Below are positions 29,594 through 37,799 of a DNA stretch of 37,799 nt, piece by piece. Numbering within the stretch: position 1 is the stretch's first letter; each line of letters opens with the position of its first letter. Made by a program: the position numbers and the translations under genes. The notes under the pieces were generated by a model. That model was given only the letters and a program-made list of their open reading frames with translations. It ran no database searches and was not told the origin of the DNA. The stretch is from a virus, in IMG/VR virus record IMGVR_UViG_3300020202_000055, positions 1 to 37,799 of that record. One strand, written 5' to 3'.

Positions 29594-29788
29594 TTGACGG
29601 ACCTCTCCAGGATTCGGAGCCTCATCGTGGGCGAGCTGGAGCGCCGCCAGGACGGAGAGACGAGCGAGACCCCGTTGTACTCGGCTCTGTCCACGCCGGA
29701 GCTTAGACGGCTCTTGCGAGTGCTGAGAGAGGCGGAGATTGACGAGTTGTATAAGAGAGCATTACAGGCTTGGCGACTAGAGCCGTAG
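29594..29788 (+). CDS. Small helical hypothetical protein
   Basis: 64 aa with TTG start at 29594. Helical throughout (IRSLIVGELERRQDGE, ELRRLLRVLREAEIDELYKR). Start is uncertain as AAGGA lies too close. No family recognised. Confidence 0.45.
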   Translation: MTDLSRIRSLIVGELERRQDGETSETPLYSALSTPELRRLLRVLREAEIDELYKRALQAWRLEP

Positions 29789-29854
29789 GAGAGCTACGGA
29801 CAGGGAGTTTTCTGTCATTTCTTTCTCCCGCTCCGCTTAACACGCCAAGAAAAA

Positions 29855-29893
29855 GGGGACGCAGCTTGAAAGGCATAGCTAGCTAGCGTCCCC
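29855..29893 (+). terminator. Long hairpin in the 29789-30110 gap
   Basis: GGGGACGC-AGCT pairs with AGCT-a-GCGTCCCC (one bulge). No T-tract follows. It closes the small-gene operon, perhaps as mRNA-protecting structure. Elsewhere in this gap only the terminator at 30076 is clear. Confidence 0.45.
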
Positions 29894-30075
29894 AATGTCA
29901 GTTTTCCATCTACTTTATCAACGGATTTGATAGAGAACGAGCAGGGACGCTCAAAGATTTCGAGGAAAGTTACGGCAGCAATCAGGCGCAGCTAGCGAAT
30001 GATATCTAGGGAGAGCCTAGATTACCGACGAGCTTTTGCGGACATGAAACAAAGCTAGCTTAACACCTCTCACGA

Positions 30076-30098
30076 AAGCCCCTCAGCACGAGGGGCTT
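30076..30098 (+). terminator. Rho-independent terminator before the large terminase
   Basis: AAGCCCCTC-agcac-GAGGGGCTT followed by TTTCTATTT, ending 12 bp before the ATG of the large terminase. It separates early/small genes from the late operon, so an antitermination step or a late promoter is needed. Confidence 0.85.
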
Positions 30099-30110
30099 TT
30101 TCTATTTGCA

Positions 30111-31727
30111 ATGTCAGACGAACCGACAGAGCTAGAGCGCAAGTTACGAGAGCTTGTGCGGAATTGGAAATTTCTAAAGACCGACGAACGGCAAGAGGCG
30201 CTTGAGCTATTTAGCCTTGTTGCTCCGACGTTTGCCGGATTCTGTCAAGCAACGCTCAAATTTCCGCTAGACCCTTGGCAGATATGGCTCTGTAACAGGC
30301 TAGAAAAGCTCCGATTCCAGACAGGGCAGCGAATATTGCTACACGCTCCGCCACAAGTCGGAAAGTCAATCATCGTAGCTCAGCGATTGCCAGCCTATAT
30401 CATGGGCTGTAAGCCGACGAGCCGCAATGCCGTTGGCTCCTACAACCAGCAAAAGGCTATCGACTTTAGCAAAGTCTGCCAGACGGTTATGCGCAGTGGC
30501 GAGTACATGCGCATGTTTCCTAATCCCGAGTGCAGGATTGCGCCGGATGCTAAGCAGGACAGTTTCAGCACGATAGCTAGACAGAATTTCGGAGACGGAC
30601 AGGCTAGCCTAGTCGCTCTCGGCATGCAGACGGGCTACGTCGGTAAGGGTTTTGACGGCTTGCTCGTCATTGACGACCCTTACCCCTCTAGCACTATGGC
30701 TATGAGTCCGCAGATTAACACTCTGATTCGCTCATGGTGGGAGCAGACGGTTATGACCCGTGTGCCGGACGAGACAAACATCATCGTCTGTTTCCATCGC
30801 TACCATAGCGAGGACTTTGCCCAATATCTGATTGACCAAGGGGATTGGGAATTTATCCGGCTAGCAGCTATAGCCGACGACTCGGAGGAATTCCCGGACC
30901 CGCTCAGCCGAAAGCCCGGAGAGCTACTGACGCCTAGGCTTTCAAAGGAAAAGCTAGCCGAGCGAGAGGAACGGGATTCCATGTCCTATCACGGGCAGTT
31001 TCAGGGCTTGCCTAGACCTCTCAAGGGCGGAGCTTTCGAGGCGGAATGGTTCGAGGAAACGGACGATTACTCGCCATACATTGAGGAGATTCCCCGGCTT
31101 GACCATTACGTAAGAGCTTGGGATTTGGCGACGACGACCAACCAGCGCTCTGACTACACCGTTGGGGCGCTTATGGGCGTGATGGATAACGGAACCCTCG
31201 TGCTGCTAGATATCGTGCGCAAGAAAGCGGAATGGCACGAGGTACAGCAGCTAATCAAAGACACGGCAGCAAAGGATAAGGAGCTTATCCAAAGCATCAA
31301 TCCGTTCGGCAGATATTCCGTTGGCGTTGAGCATAAGGCTATCGGTATCGTCGCATACCAAGCGTTCCAGGCGGAGAGCTATTGGCTAGCCAATCAGATT
31401 CCGCTAGAAAAGATTGAGATTAACGGAGCTTACGAGGACAAGAAAACCCGGAGCAACTATTGGCGCTCACAGTTTGCCAACGGATATTTCAAGATGCTCC
31501 GTTTCGGCACTTGGCATCAGGTGTTTAAGAGCGAGTGCCTAGCGTTCACAGGGCGCAAAGGCGGCAAAGACGACCAGGTAGACGCCGTTAGCAACGCCGT
31601 TCAAATGCTCAGCAAGCTAAAAGGCGGAGCTACGCCAGAGGTTAAGCCGCTAGACCCTAACTCCCTCGCCTATTTCCAATGGCTACGGGACCAGCACGAA
31701 CTGAGAGAACAGGAACCATACCTATGA
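30111..31727 (+). CDS. terL: Terminase large subunit
   Basis: 538 aa. ATPase: Walker A HAPPQVGKS (78-86) and Walker B LLVIDD (184-189). Nuclease (RNase H-like): first aspartate D338 in RAWDLATT, a middle acidic site in VGVEHKAIG, and the last in KDDQVDAVSNAV near residue 490. It cuts and pumps DNA into the procapsid via the portal. Length and motif order are normal. The start has no strong ribosome site. Confidence 0.92.
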   Translation: MSDEPTELERKLRELVRNWKFLKTDERQEALELFSLVAPTFAGFCQATLKFPLDPWQIWLCNRLEKLRFQTGQRILLHAPPQVGKSIIVAQRLPAYIMGCKPTSRNAVGSYNQQKAIDFSKVCQTVMRSGEYMRMFPNPECRIAPDAKQDSFSTIARQNFGDGQASLVALGMQTGYVGKGFDGLLVIDDPYPSSTMAMSPQINTLIRSWWEQTVMTRVPDETNIIVCFHRYHSEDFAQYLIDQGDWEFIRLAAIADDSEEFPDPLSRKPGELLTPRLSKEKLAEREERDSMSYHGQFQGLPRPLKGGAFEAEWFEETDDYSPYIEEIPRLDHYVRAWDLATTTNQRSDYTVGALMGVMDNGTLVLLDIVRKKAEWHEVQQLIKDTAAKDKELIQSINPFGRYSVGVEHKAIGIVAYQAFQAESYWLANQIPLEKIEINGAYEDKKTRSNYWRSQFANGYFKMLRFGTWHQVFKSECLAFTGRKGGKDDQVDAVSNAVQMLSKLKGGATPEVKPLDPNSLAYFQWLRDQHELREQEPYL

Positions 31728-32248
31728 GTAAGACTAAGGACAAACAGGACGAGCCATTGACGCTCGTACAATTCCCGCCGTGCGCTGTAAGGCTCTTGCT
31801 AGCCGAGTACGCCAGAGGCTTGAACAAGCTAGGCTATTTCCGCCTAGCCAACAGCGAGGACGAGGAGGGGACTAACAACACTTGGACAGTCACTCGCACG
31901 GACCCGACAGCTAGCAACGGCAAGATTGACACTCCGGGCTTTATCCGCCTTACGGTGGAGCGAGACAGATTCGCCCGTATGAAAGCGCACTCCGACTTGC
32001 GAAAGCTGAACGGAGAGCTTGCCTTGACGATTGCTAAGGCTAGGGGATTGGAGCGGATGCATACCAGCGACCCGGACGAGGCGCAAGATAACGCCGACAC
32101 GATTAAGCGCTTAAAGGCTAGCGAGCTTGATTTGCGGCAGCGGATTAACGAGGCGCAGAGAGTCATAGACAACCCGGACGTGGAGGATTTCTATTTCCCT
32201 CTTGACTGTCCTTTCAAGGAGTTTGGACTTGCCCCTCTACCAGTATGA
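31724..32248 (+). CDS. Hypothetical protein between terminase and portal
   Basis: 174 aa from ATG 31724, overlapping the terminase stop by 4 bp. N-terminal half mixed alpha/beta with NTWTVTRTDP and FIRLTVERDRFARM; from about 100 to 155 a helical coiled coil (TIKRLKASELDLRQRINEAQ). Position suggests a packaging or head-assembly accessory. Not recognised. Confidence 0.5.
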   Translation: MSKTKDKQDEPLTLVQFPPCAVRLLLAEYARGLNKLGYFRLANSEDEEGTNNTWTVTRTDPTASNGKIDTPGFIRLTVERDRFARMKAHSDLRKLNGELALTIAKARGLERMHTSDPDEAQDNADTIKRLKASELDLRQRINEAQRVIDNPDVEDFYFPLDCPFKEFGLAPLPV

Positions 32249-32543
32249 TTGCCCCTCGTGCGGGAGCATGGAGCTTTTCCATAGCTGGCAAGAGGCAGGA
32301 CAGCCGAGAGCTTGTCCCGATTGTGCTAGTCCGCTGACGAGGGTGTACACGGTTCCGGCTACTCAGCAGGGTATTGATTGGGATTCGCTAGACCCCAAGG
32401 AAAAGGAATTTCACCTAGCTCACAAGAAAGCTATTGAGAAACGAGCTAAGGACGTTGTTGACGGCACGCTTGAGATTAAGGTGCCTAAGAAATGTCCCGA
32501 GCAAGCAAAGCCTCATATCCCTGTTGAGCGAAAGCATTTCTAG
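32229..32543 (+). CDS. FmdB-type zinc-ribbon protein
   Basis: 104 aa using TTG 32229 as start, which gives the family's usual N-terminus (MPLYQYDCPSCG) and places AAGGAG 7 nt upstream. The zinc ribbon is CPSC...CPDC with FHSWQEAGQPRACPDCASPL. The remaining half is basic and helical. Such proteins often occur beside phage portal genes; the function is unknown. It overlaps the previous gene by 20 bp. Confidence 0.65.
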   Translation: MPLYQYDCPSCGSMELFHSWQEAGQPRACPDCASPLTRVYTVPATQQGIDWDSLDPKEKEFHLAHKKAIEKRAKDVVDGTLEIKVPKKCPEQAKPHIPVERKHF

Positions 32544-32565
32544 GGACGGGCGGGATTTCTAGCTA

Positions 32566-34218
32566 ATGGCAACCTTACCCTCTAACACTGTTCTAGGCGA
32601 GCGCATCAGGGGCGGCATAGACGTTGAGTACATGGACTCGCTCTATAAGCAGCACAGCTATGTTGTAGGCGAGCCGTGGAACCGTGCTGCTACGGCTCCG
32701 CATAACAACAATGACGGACAGTGGCCGGACTATCCCGATATCGTTAACCGCACGTTGGAGATTGGAGCTAGCCGAGTCATTCTCAACAATCAGTTCATCG
32801 GCTTTACAAAGCAGACGTTTGCAACGCCTAAGCCGACATTCCCCGAGCTCGACGAGGTGACAGCTACAGTAAGGCAGCAGTTCTTCCTCAAGCGCTGGAG
32901 AGGGACAGGACGTGTAGCCGCTCAATGGTCTAGCCATACAGAGCCTACAATTTGGGATGGACGAGGACTAGGCATTGGCTTTACAAAGGTATGCGCCGTT
33001 ACGAATCCCGAGACAGGCAAGCAGTTTGTTACGCTCCAGCACTATCCCGTCTGGCATGTCGTCTATGACCCGCACGTTAGGAATCCTTACGAGGCACGTT
33101 GGATTTGTTTCCTCACTTACCTAGACCCGGACGAGGCAGCGGAAAAGTTTGGAGAGAAAGCTAGGGACAAAAAGGTAAGGCTCCAGGACGACTATAGCGG
33201 CTTGAGCTTTGACGTTGTTAAGGTCTACGAATACTACGACGTAGGCATTGGCGGCAAAAAGCCTTGCATGGCTGTCTATCTAGGCGACCTCAATTCGGAG
33301 CCGGAGTTTAAGAAAGAGAATCCCTACAACGGTTGCTTGCCAGTGGCGCTGTACACGCACTTGCTCATTCCCCAAGTCCGCCGTCCGGTTGGGCGCATCG
33401 TGCAGCAAATTGCATTGCAAGAGGCACGAAACCAGGCGGAGCGCCAGCTACGGGAATATCTCAAGCAGTTTCCGGCTGAGGTGATTGACCCGTCCAAGGT
33501 GGACCCCGACGACCTCAGAGAGTACATTGCGGGACGCAAGACAAAGCTCAAGCTGACGGGCGTTCCCGAGGGTCCGGTGATTACGAGAACGGCAGCGCCG
33601 GAGATTCCGCAGACGCTACTCCAGCAAATCAACATCTTGGACAGAGAGCTTACGGCAAGCTCCGGTATCACGGACGCCGAGCGGGGCAACCTGAATCCGA
33701 CTCAGCGAACGGCTACGGAAAACCAGCTTATCGACAGCCGCTCTCAAGTCGGAGCCGGACGAGACAGACAGCAGACCTTGCTCTACTACACGCATCTAGT
33801 GGAGAAAGTTCTAGAGGTTGCTAGGCTCTTTGACCGAGACCCCGTGCTGCTGGATATCGAGGGACAGAACATCGTCTTTAACGACCCGGCAGAGCCAGCG
33901 TCGTTTATCAAGCATTTCCTTGAGGAGCCTAGCGTTGTCCTGATTGACACAACGGAAATGGACGCTGACATTGCTAAGGCTGAGAAAGCTCAGGAAATGG
34001 CTTTGCTCAATCAGCTATTCCCGTTCGTCGGCACAGTTATTAAGCCCGAGTTTGTAGCCGAGAGAGCGCTAAAGGCTCTTGGCGTTCAGAACGTGGACGA
34101 GGCTTTGATTCGCAAGGATATGACTCCGGCTATGCCCGGAGCGGAGGGGCAGCAACTCCCTCCAGAAATAATGTCAATGATTCAGCAGGGAGGACAGCCG
34201 CCGTTACCGAACGGATAA
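32566..34218 (+). CDS. Portal protein
   Basis: 550 aa. Size, place between terminase and scaffold genes, and sequence style (RQQFFLKRWRGTGRVAAQW, AEPASF..., long C-terminal helical segment with QEARNQAERQLREYLKQF and SSGITDAERGNLNPTQRTAT) match podoviral portal proteins. The conserved SGITDAxRG segment is the crown/tunnel-side motif of many portals. It forms the dodecameric DNA gate at one capsid vertex. A terminator follows. Confidence 0.85.
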   Translation: MATLPSNTVLGERIRGGIDVEYMDSLYKQHSYVVGEPWNRAATAPHNNNDGQWPDYPDIVNRTLEIGASRVILNNQFIGFTKQTFATPKPTFPELDEVTATVRQQFFLKRWRGTGRVAAQWSSHTEPTIWDGRGLGIGFTKVCAVTNPETGKQFVTLQHYPVWHVVYDPHVRNPYEARWICFLTYLDPDEAAEKFGEKARDKKVRLQDDYSGLSFDVVKVYEYYDVGIGGKKPCMAVYLGDLNSEPEFKKENPYNGCLPVALYTHLLIPQVRRPVGRIVQQIALQEARNQAERQLREYLKQFPAEVIDPSKVDPDDLREYIAGRKTKLKLTGVPEGPVITRTAAPEIPQTLLQQINILDRELTASSGITDAERGNLNPTQRTATENQLIDSRSQVGAGRDRQQTLLYYTHLVEKVLEVARLFDRDPVLLDIEGQNIVFNDPAEPASFIKHFLEEPSVVLIDTTEMDADIAKAEKAQEMALLNQLFPFVGTVIKPEFVAERALKALGVQNVDEALIRKDMTPAMPGAEGQQLPPEIMSMIQQGGQPPLPNG

Positions 34219-34255
34219 CACGGCATTAACTCTCTTTTTCGCTGAGTTTCAATTC

Positions 34256-34278
34256 GGGCTAGGCACTCCGCCTAGCCC
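34256..34278 (+). terminator. Terminator after the portal gene
   Basis: GGGCTAGGC-actcc-GCCTAGCCC followed by TTTCTTTTT. Probably partial, tuning portal against scaffold and capsid levels. Confidence 0.8.
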
Positions 34279-34304
34279 TTTCTTTTTGCCCGGAGAGCAA
34301 GACT

Positions 34305-35351
34305 ATGAGTGATTACGAATACACAGAGAACACGGACGAGCTAGAGACTAGCACTGAGACTGATACGGAGCTTGGCGAGGACGATTTTGGACCGGAGTAC
34401 GAGCCGGATTACGACGTTCACTCGGCACTAGCTGAGATTCATTCCGAGCAGGAACCAGAAAAAAGTGAAAATTCTAGCGAGGACAAGCAGGACGACCAGG
34501 ACGAGGCTGAGAATGAGGCGGATACTGACGACGACGAGGGAGAGGAATCAGAGGACCAAACAGCCGAGTCCGACGACGACGATTCCGACTTTGAGTTAGA
34601 TGCTGAACTAGCCAAGGTTCCGGGCGCTACAAAGCGCTGGCAGGAACAGCTAGCAGGTTTGGAAAAGGTAAAGAGCCGCTACCAAGAGCTATCGGAGAAA
34701 GCTACTCCAGTCTTGGAATGGGCAGAACGCTTTGACAACAAAGAGACTGCCGTTAGCGAATACAAGCAGCTTGCTCGTCTGCTATCCGACCTACACGGCA
34801 TACCAGTAGAACAGTTTATAGGCGACAGTGCCGCCAGCCACGTTGACAACAACGATGATGCTGACCTAGAGCCTTGGGAAAAAGAGGGGTTCGTCTACCA
34901 AGACGAATACGACGTTTACACGAAAGCCAAGCAAGACGCTAAGGCGGAATTGCTTAAAGAGCTTGACCCTTACCTCCAAGAGCTAAAAGCGACCAAGCAG
35001 CAGAGAGAGCAAGAGCGTATCCGAGCAGAACGAGAATCGTATCTGGACAAGGTAACGCCAAGGACTCAAAAGCTGCTAGCCAAGACCGAGAACGGTTGGA
35101 CCGTCACTCGTGAAATGGTGGAAAAGGCGCTAGACGCATTCCCGCAGTTAGCGGACGAACCGGCTAGAGCGGTTAAGGCTTACTATGCTGACGAGCTAAA
35201 GGCTCACACAGCTAAGGTAGTCACCGAGCTAGCATCGCCCAAAGCGCCAGAGATTCTGCCTAAGAGCAGTCCGGCAGGGCGAAAGAAAGCTAACGAGGAT
35301 TGGGATGCATACGATATCCGCACGGCTCTTACAGAGCTACAGCAGGATTAA
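34305..35351 (+). CDS. Capsid scaffold protein
   Basis: 348 aa. N-terminal 100 residues are extremely acidic with D/E runs; the centre and C-terminus are helical and coiled-coil-like (LEKVKSRYQELSEKATP, YLQELKATKQQREQERIRAE). This composition and the position directly before the major capsid gene are diagnostic of podoviral scaffolds. It guides capsid assembly and is then released or degraded. Confidence 0.82.
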   Translation: MSDYEYTENTDELETSTETDTELGEDDFGPEYEPDYDVHSALAEIHSEQEPEKSENSSEDKQDDQDEAENEADTDDDEGEESEDQTAESDDDDSDFELDAELAKVPGATKRWQEQLAGLEKVKSRYQELSEKATPVLEWAERFDNKETAVSEYKQLARLLSDLHGIPVEQFIGDSAASHVDNNDDADLEPWEKEGFVYQDEYDVYTKAKQDAKAELLKELDPYLQELKATKQQREQERIRAERESYLDKVTPRTQKLLAKTENGWTVTREMVEKALDAFPQLADEPARAVKAYYADELKAHTAKVVTELASPKAPEILPKSSPAGRKKANEDWDAYDIRTALTELQQD

Positions 35352-35398
35352 CAACAACATCGGCTGAATAGCAACAACAACAAGGGGAGACATTATCA

Positions 35399-36424
35399 AT
35401 GGCTATTTGGGCAGGTGGTACTACCATCAACACAACTGAGATGGCTATGGTTGTAAACAAGGTTTACAACAAGAAAGCTATCAACATCGCAAAGCGCAAG
35501 AACGGCTTGCTCTACGCTATCTATGGCAAGGACGAGAGCGGTTCTATTCCGCTGGACCAGGCAGACAAGTTTGTCCGCATGGGACAGGTTAACGGACACA
35601 ACTTTGAGGTTCGACTTGTCGGCGCTCTGCCGTCGCCTGCTGGCGTTACGGACGGTGCTAACGAGCTTGCAACCGTTAACCTTTCTAGCAACTACGATTC
35701 CGCTGCTTTCGGTGGTTCGGAATTCGCAATCGCTCACTACACTTGGACGGAGCCGCTGCCTCATCACCAGCTTTACCGCTATGTAGGCGACGAGGCTAAG
35801 ACTGCTGGCTATCTCCAGGAGGTTTTTGACCGAGTGATGTCCGGCTACGAGAACGTAATCGGCAACGCTATCAACGGCTCCAGCGCTCCGGCACGAGACC
35901 AGATTGGCGGTTGGGCTTACGCAGTTGCGACCGACAACACCTACGGCGGCATTGACCGAACGGACTCTGCTAACGCATCGTTCCGAGGCAACGTCCGTGC
36001 GGCTAGCGGCGGCACTCTGACTCTGCCCCTCGTGCGCAGCGCTCAGAACGACTGCATCATCGGCGGCGGCAATCCCGAGATTGGACTGGGCGACCAGACG
36101 GTCTACGAGCTGCTCCAGCAAAAGATTGAGCCGTACAGCCAAATCACCTACGACAAGAGCGGTTGGACTCGCTTTGGCGGAGTGTTCTTTGAATACGCCG
36201 GAACCAAGTGGATTCTTGACCAGCGAGCGCCGAGCAACACTCTTGGCATTCTTGACCCGAGCACGTTCGTGTTCATCTACAAGAACATGGGGCTGACCAA
36301 TGCGGCAGCTATCATGCCGGACCCAAGCCGTGCGGCGGCTCACGTCATGCCGACCGAGATTTGGTGCCAGCTTGTCTGTGTCAAGCCGAACAGCAACGCC
36401 AAGATTACGGGCGTCACGTCCTAA
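35399..36424 (+). CDS. Major capsid protein
   Basis: 341 aa with AAGGGGAGA before the ATG. The position behind scaffold, strong ribosome site and a terminator behind the stop support high expression. Sequence features of an HK97-fold podoviral capsid protein are visible: a spine-helix-like segment with HHQLYRYVGDEAKTAGYLQE and a C-terminal beta region. Its codons are strongly phased, explaining a long open frame on the opposite strand. Confidence 0.88.
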   Translation: MAIWAGGTTINTTEMAMVVNKVYNKKAINIAKRKNGLLYAIYGKDESGSIPLDQADKFVRMGQVNGHNFEVRLVGALPSPAGVTDGANELATVNLSSNYDSAAFGGSEFAIAHYTWTEPLPHHQLYRYVGDEAKTAGYLQEVFDRVMSGYENVIGNAINGSSAPARDQIGGWAYAVATDNTYGGIDRTDSANASFRGNVRAASGGTLTLPLVRSAQNDCIIGGGNPEIGLGDQTVYELLQQKIEPYSQITYDKSGWTRFGGVFFEYAGTKWILDQRAPSNTLGILDPSTFVFIYKNMGLTNAAAIMPDPSRAAAHVMPTEIWCQLVCVKPNSNAKITGVTS

Positions 36425-36443
36425 TCTAGCTAGCTAATCGTTT

Positions 36444-36474
36444 GAGGCACGAGTCTAATAAAGGCTCGTGCCTC
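36444..36474 (+). terminator. Terminator after the capsid gene
   Basis: GAGGCACGAG pairs with CTCGTGCCTC (10 bp), followed by TTTCTTT. Confidence 0.85.
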
Positions 36475-36513
36475 TTTCTTTGCGAATAAGAGCTTTAGCA
36501 GAGGCATTGGCGC

Positions 36514-37233
36514 ATGGCAACACTCCAAACGATTCTAGACAACATTGACCGCTTTTTGCAGTTTGACCTAGACAATATGTACGGGGAATCCCCGACTACA
36601 CAGCAAAAGGTGGACGGCTTTAATTGGGCGCAGCGCACGGTTAGCAAGCTAATCTTTCAATACGACCCTAAGATAACGCTGACGCTCACTGCCGACCAAG
36701 CTAGCTACGACCTCCGCAACACTAGCGTTGTCTCTCGCAAAGTCATTCGCCCGTATGCCGTGATTATCAACGGCAACATGCTTTGGAACGCTGCCTATAC
36801 AGAGCGTGGGCTATGGACCCTGCAAGAGCTTGAGAGGATGATTCCCTCGTGGAGAACCGACAGCAGCGGAACGCCGACTAAGGGCGTTTACTACGGTAAC
36901 CAAAAGCTCTTGCTGCATCCGGCTCCGACAACTGCCGTTGTGAACGCTGGCGACAACTATATTTCCGGGCAATACCTAGCCGCTGACATGACGACTGCTC
37001 AGCTAGCTAGCACTCCAGATATTCCAGAGGAACTGCACGAGGCGATTGCTTTCTGTGCAGCGGCTCGTCTAGCTCTCCCCAATCTATCCGAGGCAGAGGC
37101 TTGGCAGCGCATCACAGCCTTTAATGCCGAGTGGCGCTCTATGGCTGACGACATGCGCCGAGAGAACATGAGAGCTATTCAGTCTTGGGGCAGCACGACC
37201 GGCAATATCACTCCCGATTTCATGGTGATGTAA
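36514..37233 (+). CDS. Head-tail connector / adaptor protein
   Basis: 239 aa with two helical parts around a beta middle: TLQTILDNIDRFLQF at the N-terminus and EELHEAIAFCAAARLALPNL near the C-terminus, a pattern of podoviral head-tail connectors (gp4- or gp11-like). It is placed between the capsid and tail nozzle genes, 3 nt before the latter, and would fit below the portal. Confidence 0.7.
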   Translation: MATLQTILDNIDRFLQFDLDNMYGESPTTQQKVDGFNWAQRTVSKLIFQYDPKITLTLTADQASYDLRNTSVVSRKVIRPYAVIINGNMLWNAAYTERGLWTLQELERMIPSWRTDSSGTPTKGVYYGNQKLLLHPAPTTAVVNAGDNYISGQYLAADMTTAQLASTPDIPEELHEAIAFCAAARLALPNLSEAEAWQRITAFNAEWRSMADDMRRENMRAIQSWGSTTGNITPDFMVM

Positions 37234-37236
37234 CGA

Positions 37237-37799
37237 ATGCGTAGACGCAAATTCCAGATAGCTCCGTTTCTCGGATTGATTACGAGCATTGACCCTCGCT
37301 CAATCCCGGCAAGCAATGCTAGCGACCTCTCTAACGTCCGTGTTGAGGACGGTGCTTTGCGTGTCCGCTATGGCTATCGGAACCGTGTAGCTGCTCACGC
37401 CAACTATCAGGGCAACGTCTATGGCTTTGAGTATCTACAGGGATACAACACGACGACGGGAGCCGAGGTTGAGGAGTTTGTATCCTACGAGCAAATCCTT
37501 GGCGTCGTTCGTCCAATGTCCATTAACCCGACCACAGGGGTTAAGACAGAGATTCTTGACGATGGCGGAGCCGTCGTCTCGCTCAATGCTAACGAGTGGA
37601 AAGCTATTCCTTGGCAAGACGTTTCCTACCATATCAATCCGAACGCCTCTACAACCGCCGTCTACCGGCATGCGATTGGAGATAGCACGTCTTGGGTTGC
37701 TGTTGCTCCGCCTACGGCTCCGAGCAACCTTATGTGGACAATCAGCTATGGCGGTCCAACGGCTCCGTATTCAGACCTAAACTTTACTGGCGTCAACAC
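37237..37799 (+). CDS. Tail nozzle / stabilisation-like protein, 5' part (continues at base 1)
   Basis: Starts at ATG 37237 with MRRRKFQIAPFLGLITSIDP, the pattern of the start of podoviral tail stabilisation/nozzle proteins. The frame is open to the window end and joins the frame at base 1 exactly (position 37732 corresponds to base 60, 495 bases or 165 codons downstream). The full product is 828 aa. Confidence 0.75.
   Translation, partial: MRRRKFQIAPFLGLITSIDPRSIPASNASDLSNVRVEDGALRVRYGYRNRVAAHANYQGNVYGFEYLQGYNTTTGAEVEEFVSYEQILGVVRPMSINPTTGVKTEILDDGGAVVSLNANEWKAIPWQDVSYHINPNASTTAVYRHAIGDSTSWVAVAPPTAPSNLMWTISYGGPTAPYSDLNFTGVN
37673..37799. repeat. 127-bp terminal direct repeat (right copy)
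   Basis: Exact copy of 1-127; see the left copy. Counting it once gives a 37,672-bp circular map. Confidence 0.95.

Noticed and set aside
29890-30006. Protein-like frame of 39 codons in the gap before the large terminase
   Set aside because: Reads like a protein end (FINGFDRERAG, LKDFEESYG) but has no start codon between two stops; at most a gene remnant.
35396-36343. Long minus-strand open frame (315 codons) opposite the capsid gene
   Set aside because: Exact mirror of the capsid gene, low-complexity Ser/Val/Ala/Arg composition, no ribosome site; caused by codon bias of the real gene.
1-37799. CRISPR array, transposase or DNA methyltransferase
   Set aside because: No regular repeat-spacer array, no transposase motifs, and no methyltransferase motif (DPPY/NPPY, PCQ) seen in any gene.

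Overview
The window is a complete or nearly complete genome of a temperate podovirus-like phage. Its first 127 bases (1-127) recur exactly at 37673-37799, so the contig closes into a circle of 37,672 bp. A tail gene runs in frame across the junction: it starts at 37237 and ends at 2051, 828 codons plus stop. The host cannot be named. Clear Shine-Dalgarno sites and rho-independent terminators show it is bacterial. The attachment site carries the 3' part of a tRNA-Ser(UGA) gene. Several genes have TAnnnT -10 boxes only 6-7 nt from the start codon (leaderless transcripts), a style common in Deinococcota and Actinobacteria, but this is only a hint.

Layout. (a) 27.0-37.8 kb and 0-11.7 kb, plus strand: small early-type genes, small terminase, fibre-like proteins, large terminase, portal, scaffold, major capsid, connector, tail nozzle-like protein, fibre-like protein, and a T7-like trio of ejection proteins (241, 680 and 1963 aa; the second has an M15 peptidase, the third an HExxH zincin motif). 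(b) 11.7-16.6 kb: attP with integrase-arm repeats, a tyrosine integrase, a Cro/CI-type repressor, a possible PD-(D/E)XK nuclease and four minus-strand cargo genes with their own promoters. (c) 16.6-19.7 kb, mostly minus: AAA+ ATPase, triple zinc-finger protein, an AT-hook protein and a six-copy repeat array that is the best origin candidate. (d) 19.9-23.2 kb, plus: a small sigma factor, a membrane coiled-coil protein and surface/lectin-like proteins. (e) 23.3-26.2 kb, minus: an accessory operon with an ArdC antirestriction protein and a DUF2958 protein. (f) 26.2-27.0 kb: a repeat-rich non-coding control region.

The most remarkable feature is in (e). Three intergenic gaps of the ArdC operon each fold as a complete type II hammerhead self-cleaving ribozyme: GAAA, a hairpin stem III ending in the cleavage triplet GUC, a CUAGGG/CCCUAG stem I, and the CUGAnGA core. 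In all three, the 5' strand of stem II overlaps the stop codon of the upstream gene. The RNA should therefore cut itself between genes, leaving each piece capped by hairpins, possibly gated by translation.

The second striking feature is compositional. Reading the whole window by eye I found no GATC, no CGCG and only two GGCC (26483 and 32723), where well over a hundred of each would be expected. This points to extreme restriction-site avoidance and fits with the ArdC gene.
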